From contig DBCI01000096.1 of NCBI GenBank assembly GCA_002292975.1, forward strand, positions 42,021 to 53,894: 11,874 nt of DNA. The letters run 5' to 3'. A program made the position numbers and the translations under genes. A model generated the notes under the pieces. It had not been told where the DNA came from. It made no database searches and saw only the letters and a program-made list of their open reading frames with translations. Positions 5,587-11,874 of this stretch are shown here, piece by piece (within the stretch, counting starts at the first letter, position 1; every line of letters begins with the position of its first letter). This DNA is from Polynucleobacter sp. UBA962 (GTDB lineage Bacteria > Pseudomonadota > Gammaproteobacteria > Burkholderiales > Burkholderiaceae).

Positions 5587-7212
5587 ATGACTGCACTTGC
5601 ACTAGCTCGTAAATGGCGCCCTAAAACCTTCTCTGAACTGCTTGGGCAAGATCATGTGGTCAAAGCCTTGACCCATGCCTTGGATCAAGGACGACTGCAT
5701 CACGCTTGGTTATTTACAGGTACCCGGGGAGTTGGTAAGACCACGATTGCCCGCATTATGGCTAAAGCGCTTAATTGCACCGGAGCTGATGGCCATGGAC
5801 AGATGACCTCAGCACCCTGCGGACAATGCCAAGCCTGTACCGAAATTGATGCAGGGCGTTTTGTGGATTACATTGAGATGGATGCTGCCAGTAATCGCGG
5901 TGTTGATGAGATGGTTGCTTTGCTGGAGAAAGCTGCCTATGCCCCAAGCAGCGCGCGCTTTAAGGTTTACATGATCGACGAGGTTCATATGCTGACCTCG
6001 CATGCCTTTAATTCTATGCTGAAAACCCTAGAAGAACCTCCTCCCCATGTGAAGTTCATTCTTGCGACCACCGATCCCCAAAAAATACCAGTTACGGTCT
6101 TATCTCGCTGTTTGCAGTTCAATCTCAAGCAGATGCCTGTGCCCGTGATCGTGGAGCACTTACAAGCTGTTCTTCAATCGGAGTCAGTCAGTACAGAGAC
6201 CAATGCCTTACGCGTCATTGCTAAGGCAGCACAAGGATCCATGCGAGATGCTTTATCGCTTACTGATCAGGCGATTGCTTATGCGGCAGGCCCAGTCACC
6301 GAGGCAGCAGTGCGGACTATGTTGGGTACGATTGATGATGCTTACCTTATTAAGATATTGGATGCGTTACAAACGAAAGATGGTAAGACCCTAACCGATA
6401 TTGCAGAAGAGATGGGATTAACTAGCATGTCTTTCTCTCTTGCATTACAAGATTTAGCTAGTCTGTTGCATAAGATTGCTACTGCACAAATTGTGCCTAA
6501 CTCAATACTGGATGATTGGCCCGAAGCGAATGAGATTCGTCGTTTAGCCACGCTATTTACTCCAGAAGAAACCCAGCTCTATTATCAAATTGCAATAACC
6601 AGTCGAGCCGATCTGACATTAGCCCCTGATGAGCAGGCTGGGTTTGCGATGGCACTCTTGCGCATGTTAGCCTTTAAACCAGGAGGCAGTGGAGCGGTAG
6701 GTACCAATCCCGCCAGCCCCTCATCCAAGGCAGCGGCCCCCACTCATAAAGCCCAAACAAGCAATACTGCAAGTCCCGCAATATCTCCTTCCGCAACTCC
6801 TTCACCCACTAAGGCTATAGCCAATAGTCAGGAAACCCCTGACTGGCATTCGCTAATGAAAACCTTGCCACTTCGCGGCTTGGTGCAACAATTAGCATTT
6901 CAAACTGAGCTACAAGAATGGCGCGATACGCCCGATACACTATTTGTGACCATTACGACTGCTATGTCGCAATTGGCGACCCCGGATAGTATTGCGCGTC
7001 TTGGCGAGGCACTGAAAGCGCATTATGGCAAGCTTGTGAAGATGCAATTGGGAGATGGCAAAGCGAGTCATACGGTCGCTAAGGTGGACGCGCAGATCTA
7101 CGAACAGAAAAAACTGAATGCCGAAGAACAAATGGCGAAAGATCCATTCTTACAAGAGTTGGAGCGTGAGTTTGGTGCCAAGGTGGTCACTGGATCGGTG
7201 CGCCCCATATGA
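5587..7212 (+). CDS. dnaX: DNA polymerase III subunit tau (clamp loader ATPase)
   Basis: AAA+ ATPase subunit of the replicative clamp loader, which opens the beta clamp and holds the polymerase at the fork. N-terminal motifs are complete: Walker A GTRGVGKT (45-52), a zinc module with Cys64, Cys78, Cys81 and Cys84, Walker B VYMIDEVHML (127-136), LATT sensor 1 (159-162), the SRC motif (173-175) and sensor 2 Arg220 in GSMRDALSL. Domain III follows to about 375, then a Pro/Ser/Thr/Ala-rich linker (about 378-418) and a C-terminal domain of the tau type from Asp419. At 541 residues it is shorter than the E. coli protein. No A-AAA-AAG type frameshift heptamer is seen at the domain III/linker boundary, so production of a separate gamma form is unproven. 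ffs lies divergently just upstream and ybaB-recR downstream, a widely conserved neighbourhood. Confidence 0.97.
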   Translation: MTALALARKWRPKTFSELLGQDHVVKALTHALDQGRLHHAWLFTGTRGVGKTTIARIMAKALNCTGADGHGQMTSAPCGQCQACTEIDAGRFVDYIEMDAASNRGVDEMVALLEKAAYAPSSARFKVYMIDEVHMLTSHAFNSMLKTLEEPPPHVKFILATTDPQKIPVTVLSRCLQFNLKQMPVPVIVEHLQAVLQSESVSTETNALRVIAKAAQGSMRDALSLTDQAIAYAAGPVTEAAVRTMLGTIDDAYLIKILDALQTKDGKTLTDIAEEMGLTSMSFSLALQDLASLLHKIATAQIVPNSILDDWPEANEIRRLATLFTPEETQLYYQIAITSRADLTLAPDEQAGFAMALLRMLAFKPGGSGAVGTNPASPSSKAAAPTHKAQTSNTASPAISPSATPSPTKAIANSQETPDWHSLMKTLPLRGLVQQLAFQTELQEWRDTPDTLFVTITTAMSQLATPDSIARLGEALKAHYGKLVKMQLGDGKASHTVAKVDAQIYEQKKLNAEEQMAKDPFLQELEREFGAKVVTGSVRPI

Positions 7213-7268
7213 TTGCAAATTGATTACCCTTTTATGAATGACAGAATACGATTGGAGATGTGAGCACT

Positions 7269-7592
7269 ATGATGAAAGGTCAAATAGCGGGTTTGATGAA
7301 ACAAGCCCAGCAGATGCAAGAGAAAATGAAACGGGCTCAAGAAGAGCTCAATACGATGGAGATTACTGGACAGGCAGCAAATGGTTTGGTCAAGATCACC
7401 ATCAGTGGAAAATACGAGATGAAGCGGGTGCAAATTGATCCAGGAGCGATGGATGATCGCGAGATGCTTGAAGATTTGTTAGTTACTGCCTATACCGATG
7501 CATTTAAACAAGCGGAGGCAGCAAGTCAGGCATTAATGTCTGGAGCAACCGCTGGTATGCCCATGCCACCCGGCTTTAAGCTACCTTTCTAA
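7269..7592 (+). CDS. ybaB: YbaB/EbfC family nucleoid-associated protein
   Basis: Small dimeric DNA-binding protein of the YbaB/EbfC family, thought to coat or organise DNA and often encoded between dnaX and rec[21 protein letters not shown] begins the long N-terminal helix that forms the DNA-gripping tweezers. The central [16 protein letters not shown] strand region and the Asp-Pro-Gly turn followed by DREMLEDLL are typical, as is the Met/Pro-rich tail ending GFKLPF. I chose the ATG at 7269 (107 residues) because the family usually begins at MMKG or MKG. A GTG at 7260 would add three residues but sits only 2 nt from the GGAG at 7254-7257. The gap after dnaX is about 56 bp and the gap to recR is 8 bp. 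Confidence 0.92.
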   Translation: MMKGQIAGLMKQAQQMQEKMKRAQEELNTMEITGQAANGLVKITISGKYEMKRVQIDPGAMDDREMLEDLLVTAYTDAFKQAEAASQALMSGATAGMPMPPGFKLPF

Positions 7593-7600
7593 GATCGGGA

Positions 7601-8236
7601 ATGAGCCGCTCAAATATCCGTCATGATGTACCGCAAGATGCGTTAGCACGTTTGGTGGAATCCTTAAGAGTTTTACCGGGTGTTGGACCAAAATCAGCAC
7701 AACGGATGGCGTATTACTTGTTGCAACATGATCGTAATGGCGCAGCAGTATTGGCAGAGTCCTTAGGGGATGCTGTCCAAAAGATCGGGCATTGCCAACG
7801 TTGTAATACCTTCTCAGAGCACGAGCTTTGCACAACCTGTTCAGACTCACGGCGCGATCCTGCCTTACTCTGTGTCGTGGAAACTCCAGCAGATCAGGTG
7901 ATGGTAGAACAAACCCTGAGCTTTAAAGGTCAGTACTTTGTATTAATGGGTCGCATCTCGCCATTGGATGGAATGGGTCCCAAAGAGATCCACTTCGATC
8001 GTTTACTCGATCGTATCGAGAAGCCTGAGTTTGGTGGGCCCGTTCGCGAGGTCGTGCTTGCTACTAACTTTACGAGTGAGGGTGAGGCCACCGCTCATTA
8101 CATCGGCGAGATCTTAAAGATTAAAGGCATCAAAGCAACTCGTATTGCTCGAGGGATTCCGGTTGGGGGGGAGCTTGAGTATGTAGATGCTGGGACCTTA
8201 GCCCGGGCTTTACTAGACCGACGATCAATTACATAA
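7601..8236 (+). CDS. recR: Recombination mediator protein RecR
   Basis: Works with RecO (and RecF) to load RecA onto SSB-coated single-stranded DNA at gaps during repair. The 211 residues show the full domain order: a helix-hairpin-helix region [20 protein letters not shown] (22-41), a four-cysteine zinc finger (Cys65, Cys68, Cys77, Cys80), a Toprim domain starting at [11 protein letters not shown] (89-99), and a C-terminal [14 protein letters not shown] segment characteristic of RecR. The ATG at 7601 has a GGGA directly in front, so initiation may rely partly on coupling with ybaB, whose stop is 8 bp upstream. surE follows after 11 bp. Confidence 0.97.
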   Translation: MSRSNIRHDVPQDALARLVESLRVLPGVGPKSAQRMAYYLLQHDRNGAAVLAESLGDAVQKIGHCQRCNTFSEHELCTTCSDSRRDPALLCVVETPADQVMVEQTLSFKGQYFVLMGRISPLDGMGPKEIHFDRLLDRIEKPEFGGPVREVVLATNFTSEGEATAHYIGEILKIKGIKATRIARGIPVGGELEYVDAGTLARALLDRRSIT

Positions 8237-8247
8237 ATAGGAAAGTT

Positions 8248-9033
8248 ATGAGTCGTACACCCCATATCTTAGTCAGCAATGATGATGGCTATCTAGCCCC
8301 AGGACTTTTAGCCCTGGTCAATGCCCTACGACCTCTTGGCAAGATTACGGTGGTGTCACCTGAGCAAAACCATAGCGGCGCATCAAACTCGTTAACCCTC
8401 TCTAGGCCTTTGAGTATTCATCGAGTGGCGGGGGGTGAGCGCGACGGCTTTTTATTTGTGAACGGCACACCCACCGATTGTGTCCATATGGCCATGACTG
8501 GATTTTTGGATGAAAAACCCGATCTAGTGGTCTCTGGCATCAATCAGGGTGAGAATATGGGAGAAGATGTTTTGTACTCGGGTACGGTTGCCGCAGCGAT
8601 TGAAGGTGTGATGTTCGGTGTACCAGGTTTAGCGTTCTCGCAAGTGGATCGCGGTTGGGCTCAAATTGAAGATGCTGCCAAAGCGGCGCGCGATATTGTC
8701 GAGCAAACCTTGAAGGAGCCTCTTGAGCGTGGTGATGGGATAGCCACCTTACTGAATGTGAACATTCCGAATGGTAATTATGCGCAACTCAAACGCTGGC
8801 GCGTTACGCGCTTGGGAACACGTCACCATTCTCAACCAGTGATTGTGCAAAAAAATCCGCGTAATGAAGATATTTACTGGATTGGGCCAGCCGGTGAAGC
8901 AAGAGATTTCTCTAAAGGAACGGATTTTCATGCGATAAGCGAAGGATGTATCTCGATCACACCCATGCAATTGGACCTCACCAATCATGTCAGGCAAGCG
9001 AGCATGCGAGATTCTGGTTGGGATCGTGAATGA
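8248..9033 (+). CDS. surE: 5'/3'-nucleotidase SurE
   Basis: Metal-dependent phosphatase that dephosphorylates nucleoside 5'- and 3'-monophosphates, and short polyphosphate in some species; linked to stationary-phase survival. The signature [10 protein letters not shown] (10-19) provides Asp12 and Asp13; Ser43 in NHSGASNS and Asn99 in SGINQGEN complete the metal site at the spacing known from the Thermotoga enzyme. [12 protein letters not shown] (72-83) is also family-typical. Length (261) is normal. An AGGAAAG ribosome-binding site lies just before the ATG. The stop overlaps the pcm start by ATGA, the usual surE-pcm coupling. Confidence 0.97.
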   Translation: MSRTPHILVSNDDGYLAPGLLALVNALRPLGKITVVSPEQNHSGASNSLTLSRPLSIHRVAGGERDGFLFVNGTPTDCVHMAMTGFLDEKPDLVVSGINQGENMGEDVLYSGTVAAAIEGVMFGVPGLAFSQVDRGWAQIEDAAKAARDIVEQTLKEPLERGDGIATLLNVNIPNGNYAQLKRWRVTRLGTRHHSQPVIVQKNPRNEDIYWIGPAGEARDFSKGTDFHAISEGCISITPMQLDLTNHVRQASMRDSGWDRE

Positions 9034-9683
9034 AATCACCGGAGCGCTATACAGCCCATCGCCAAGACCTAGCTAGAAAGGTCCACGATGCAGGCGTCAA
9101 GCATCCTAATGTATTACAAGCTATTGCAACAGTACCCAGGCATACCTTTGTGGATGCGGGTTTACATGCACAAGCCTATGAGGACTCAGCCCTACCTATT
9201 GGTCATCAACAAACTATCTCAAAACCATCGGTAGTAGGGCGCATGGTTGAGTTGCTTCATAAGAACAAACAACCCCTCGGTAAAGTATTAGAGATTGGAA
9301 CGGGCTGCGGCTATCAGGCTGCCGTTCTCAGTCTTTTGGCCAAAGAGGTCTATTCGATTGAGCGCATTCGCCCCTTACATGATTTGGCTAGATCTAAATT
9401 ACGCCCCTTTCGGATTGCAAACCTGCGCCTTATTTATGGGGATGGAATACGGGGACTCGTTCAAGCGGCTCCCTTCGATGGCATTATTCTGGCTGCTGCT
9501 GGTTTGGGTGTGCCAGACCCCTTATTGGATCAATTAGCGATTGGTGGGCGTCTGATTGCCCCGGTCTCAAAAAGCGAGACCGAGCAACAGCTTCTCTTGA
9601 TTGAGCGGGTGAGTTCCCACCGTTATCAAAGGACCGCACTTGATGAGGTCTTTTTTGTGCCCTTACAATCAGGGGTGATATGA
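9030..9683 (+). CDS. pcm: Protein-L-isoaspartate O-methyltransferase
   Basis: S-adenosylmethionine-dependent enzyme that methylates isoaspartyl residues in aged proteins so that they can revert to aspartate. [12 protein letters not shown] (55-66) is the substrate-binding signature, [16 protein letters not shown] (86-101) is the SAM-binding motif I, and [13 protein letters not shown] (150-162) and GGRLIAPV (172-179) are later Rossmann motifs. The first signature has His-Gln where many relatives have Gln-Gly or similar, which is not expected to abolish activity. It overlaps surE upstream and nlpD downstream by ATGA at both ends, so the three genes are translated as a coupled unit. Confidence 0.96.
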   Translation: MKSPERYTAHRQDLARKVHDAGVKHPNVLQAIATVPRHTFVDAGLHAQAYEDSALPIGHQQTISKPSVVGRMVELLHKNKQPLGKVLEIGTGCGYQAAVLSLLAKEVYSIERIRPLHDLARSKLRPFRIANLRLIYGDGIRGLVQAAPFDGIILAAAGLGVPDPLLDQLAIGGRLIAPVSKSETEQQLLLIERVSSHRYQRTALDEVFFVPLQSGVI

Positions 9684-10525
9684 GTAAATTAGCGATCCCC
9701 CAATACCCACTTATTTTGTCTACGGACGGACTCAGAGTATTGCTTGTTCTGGCTGTGGCATTTTGCCTTGCAGCATGCTCGACTCCACCACGTACCAAGC
9801 AAGCGACCATTACCGATCGTAGCAGTAACATCGGCGCAACTGTTCCAACGCCCGACGCAGTTCCACCAGGCTTTTATCGGGTCAAGCGCGGCGATACGCT
9901 CTTGCGTATTGCTTTGGATAACGGCCAGTCCTATCGCGATCTTGCAGCATGGAACAATATTACTGATCCTAACGTGATTGAAGTCGATCAAGTTTTACGG
10001 GTAAGACCGCCACCTGGACCCCGAGTGGTAACGAAGCCGATTGAACCCCTCAAGCCTACTGAGAGCAAAGATGTGAAAGTAGCATCGGATAAAAAAGTAA
10101 CAGCCAAGAAAATTGATGAGAAAGAAACTGCAGTTGCTGAGGCTAAAGTTGATGCGGTTGACCCCCCCATCAAACTCTCTTGGCCCGCAAAAGGCAAAGT
10201 GGTGGAAGAATTTAGTGAAGGAAAAAATAAAGGTATTGATATAGCCGGTAAGCTGGGTGAGCCTATTCAGGCGGCTAGTGATGGCAAAGTGGTTTATGCG
10301 GGCAATAGCTTACGAGGCTACGGCAATCTCGTGATTGTGAAGCATGACAATACGTACCTGACTGCGTATGCTCACAATCGCAGTCTTCTCGTCAAAGAGG
10401 GCGACTCGGTTCGTAAGGGACAGCGCATTGCTGAGATGGGTGACTCGGATGCCAATATGGTGAAGCTGCATTTTGAAGTGCGCGTCAATGGTAAACCTGT
10501 GAACCCGATGCAATTCTTGCAATAG
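9680..10525 (+). CDS. nlpD: NlpD-type lipoprotein, LysM plus degenerate LytM (M23) domain
   Basis: Outer-membrane lipoprotein that activates periplasmic amidases (AmiC in E. coli) for septal peptidoglycan splitting. A hydrophobic signal segment (18-32) leads to the lipobox LAAC with Cys33 as the lipidation site. A LysM peptidoglycan-binding domain spans about 65-110 ([17 protein letters not shown]), then a Lys/Ala/Glu-rich linker, then a LytM domain (163-281). The M23 catalytic set is incomplete: the His four residues before Asp187 is Asn183, and the first His of the usual HLH motif is Lys262, with His232 and His264 retained. This is the non-catalytic activator pattern of NlpD/EnvC, and [20 protein letters not shown] closely resembles E. 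coli NlpD. It overlaps pcm by ATGA. The next gene begins 5 bp later and is not rpoS. Confidence 0.94.
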   Translation: MSKLAIPQYPLILSTDGLRVLLVLAVAFCLAACSTPPRTKQATITDRSSNIGATVPTPDAVPPGFYRVKRGDTLLRIALDNGQSYRDLAAWNNITDPNVIEVDQVLRVRPPPGPRVVTKPIEPLKPTESKDVKVASDKKVTAKKIDEKETAVAEAKVDAVDPPIKLSWPAKGKVVEEFSEGKNKGIDIAGKLGEPIQAASDGKVVYAGNSLRGYGNLVIVKHDNTYLTAYAHNRSLLVKEGDSVRKGQRIAEMGDSDANMVKLHFEVRVNGKPVNPMQFLQ

Positions 10526-10530
10526 AAGTC

Positions 10531-11355
10531 TTGGCTAAATCAACTCCGAGTATCTTAGTTTTTGATATTGAGACCGTACCCGATGTCGCGGGGCTACGGC
10601 GCTTGCACAACCTTTCTGAAACACTCACTGATGCGCAAGTGGTCAAGCAGGTTACTGATCAGCGGGTGGCGGAGGGCAGTAGTGAGTTCTTGCCTCTATA
10701 TCTCCAGCAGATTATTGCGATTTCCTGCGTTATTCGCAGAAGCACCAAAGAAGGTTTGCCCCAATTTAAGGTGGGTAGTCTGGGGCATATCGGTGATGAT
10801 GAAAAAACCATCATCACCGCCTTTTATGAGTTGATCGAAAAATATACTCCACAGCTTGTTTCTTGGAATGGGAGTGGTTTTGATCTACCGGTCTTGCATT
10901 ATCGCGCCTTACTCAACCGGGTTGCGGCACCGCGTTACTGGGAAATGGGCGAGAGTAATGACAGTGATAGTAAAGACTTTAAGTGGAATAACTATATCAA
11001 TCGCTATCACATGCGTCATATTGATTTGATGGATGTGTTGGCTAAACACAATGGTCGTGCCAATGCACCCCTAGATGCCATGGCGAAGTTGTGTGGCTTT
11101 CCAGGAAAGATGGGCATGGATGGTAGCCAAGTATGGCCCGCATACCAGGCGGGGCAGTTAGAGCAAATCCGTCAATACTGCGAGACCGATGTGGTGAACA
11201 CCTATTTAGTGTATTGCCGCTTTCAAGAAATGCGTGGTGGGTTCTCCAGCGCAGAGTATGAAGAGGAGCTCTCTTTTGTGAAGAAGCAACTGGAGCAGGA
11301 AGCACAGCAGGGCAATGCACCCTGGCCAGAGTATTTGGCTGGCTTTGCGCAATAG
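10531..11355 (+). CDS. Predicted 3'-5' exonuclease (PolB-exonuclease-like, DnaQ fold)
   Basis: Stand-alone 3'-5' exonuclease related to the proofreading domain of family B DNA polymerases; its cellular role is not established. The three exonuclease motifs are present: Exo I FDIETVPD (11-18, Asp12 and Glu14), Exo II SWNGSGFDLPVL (111-122, Asp118), and Exo III YCETD (216-220, Tyr216 and Asp220). RHIDLMDVL (162-170) and LDAMAKLCGFPGK (181-193) are also typical. There is no polymerase domain; 274 residues is full length. The start is a TTG at 10531, 5 bp after the nlpD stop, with AGAAG immediately upstream (10524-10528); the following residues AKSTPSILVFDIE support this start. It is probably co-transcribed with nlpD and rlmD. 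Confidence 0.9.
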   Translation: MAKSTPSILVFDIETVPDVAGLRRLHNLSETLTDAQVVKQVTDQRVAEGSSEFLPLYLQQIIAISCVIRRSTKEGLPQFKVGSLGHIGDDEKTIITAFYELIEKYTPQLVSWNGSGFDLPVLHYRALLNRVAAPRYWEMGESNDSDSKDFKWNNYINRYHMRHIDLMDVLAKHNGRANAPLDAMAKLCGFPGKMGMDGSQVWPAYQAGQLEQIRQYCETDVVNTYLVYCRFQEMRGGFSSAEYEEELSFVKKQLEQEAQQGNAPWPEYLAGFAQ

Positions 11356-11389
11356 CGCTTTGTAGTACGACCTAAGCCTTCGTCGACTT

Positions 11390-11874
11390 ATGACCAGAAG
11401 CCCACGATTGCATTCACAGCCCGAGTCATCTCCAGTGCTTGTAGAAGCCTTAGACCTCGATGCGCAAGGCATCACTCGCTTGCTCGATGAGAACGGTCAA
11501 CCCGGTAAGGTGGTGTTCATCCGTGGCGCACTCCCCACCGAAGAGGTGACCTATACCCTGACGCGCGATAAGGCACGCTTTGCAAAAGCAAAGCTTCACC
11601 GATTGATTAAACCGGCGGTTTATCGCACGCAGCCAAAATGCAAGGTCTTTGGTATTTGCGGTGGCTGCAGCATGCAACACCTCGACTTCATAGCGCAAAT
11701 TGCCATCAAGCAACGTGTTCTGGAAGATGATCTCTGGCACATCGGCCGCCTGAAGCCTGAGGAGATCATGCGACCGATTGCAGGACCGGCGTGGCAGTAT
11801 CGTCACCGGGGACGCTTGAGTGTGGTTGATCGCTCAATTAAGAAGGGAGCGGTCTTGGTGGGTTTTCATGAGCA
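11390..11874 (+). CDS. rlmD: 23S rRNA (uracil-1939-C5)-methyltransferase, 5' part only
   Basis: Iron-sulfur, SAM-dependent RNA methyltransferase of the RumA/TrmA family that makes m5U1939 in 23S rRNA. Only the first 161 codons are in the window. An N-terminal TRAM-like RNA-binding domain (VEALDLDAQGITRL, GKVVFIRGALPTEEV) precedes the cluster motif CKVFGICGGCSMQHL (84-98), whose Cys84, Cys90 and Cys93 are three of the four iron-sulfur ligands; the fourth should lie just past the edge. YRHRGRLSVV (138-147) begins the next conserved segment. The methyltransferase domain is outside. The ATG at 11390 has no clear Shine-Dalgarno sequence and follows a 34-bp gap. The close relative RlmC cannot be fully excluded, but the TRAM domain favours RlmD. 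Confidence 0.9.
   Translation, partial: MTRSPRLHSQPESSPVLVEALDLDAQGITRLLDENGQPGKVVFIRGALPTEEVTYTLTRDKARFAKAKLHRLIKPAVYRTQPKCKVFGICGGCSMQHLDFIAQIAIKQRVLEDDLWHIGRLKPEEIMRPIAGPAWQYRHRGRLSVVDRSIKKGAVLVGFHE

Noticed and set aside
6080..6085. Run of six A in dnaX as a frameshift or slippage site
   Set aside because: The run is out of register with the zero frame for an X-XXY-YYZ heptamer, lies in the conserved DPQKIP segment of the ATPase core, and is too short for efficient transcriptional slippage.
7108..7113. Run of six A (AAA AAA CTG) near the dnaX 3' end
   Set aside because: It is preceded by G, so it is not a standard slippery heptamer, and it lies at codons 508-509, too late to make a gamma-type protein.
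11356..11389. Possible terminator between the exonuclease and rlmD genes
   Set aside because: Only a weak, imperfect inverted repeat is present and there is no T-run; the 34-bp gap fits continued transcription.

Overview
The window looks like chromosomal DNA of a betaproteobacterium of the Burkholderiales, most like the low-GC freshwater genus Polynucleobacter. This rests on gene order (dnaX-ybaB-recR, then surE-pcm-nlpD) and on protein character; no database comparison was possible.

Left half (1-5005, minus strand): a compact four-gene catabolic operon, transcribed right to left. Its order is an ArgE/DapE-type M20 deacylase, a class III omega-amino-acid aminotransferase, an M20 N-carbamoyl-amino-acid hydrolase (HyuC/AmaB/beta-ureidopropionase type), and an M81 (MlrC-type) metallopeptidase that runs off the left edge. 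Gaps are 18 bp and 3 bp, and the last pair overlaps by 4 bp (ATGA), so they are almost certainly co-transcribed. Together they would remove N-acyl or N-carbamoyl groups, cut an unusual peptide bond and transaminate the freed (probably beta- or omega-) amino acid. The real substrate cannot be read from the sequence.

Middle (about 5006-5586): roughly 450 bp without a convincing protein gene, followed by the gene for the 4.5S signal recognition particle RNA (ffs) on the minus strand at 5458-5554. The non-coding part holds a perfect 6+6 palindrome of LexA-box shape (CTGT-N8-ACAG) among candidate divergent promoters. The ffs and dnaX promoters appear to overlap back to back, with only 32 bp between the ffs 5' end and the dnaX start codon.

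Right half (5587-11874, plus strand): a tight housekeeping run. It contains dnaX (clamp-loader tau), ybaB (nucleoid-associated protein), recR (recombination mediator), surE (nucleotidase), pcm (isoaspartyl methyltransferase), nlpD (LysM/LytM lipoprotein, amidase activator), a PolB-like 3'-5' exonuclease and the 5' part of rlmD (23S rRNA m5U1939 methyltransferase). surE-pcm and pcm-nlpD overlap by ATGA. The stress sigma factor gene rpoS, which usually follows nlpD in beta- and gammaproteobacteria, is absent here.

I found no CRISPR array, insertion sequence, tRNA, or convincing phage or defence gene.
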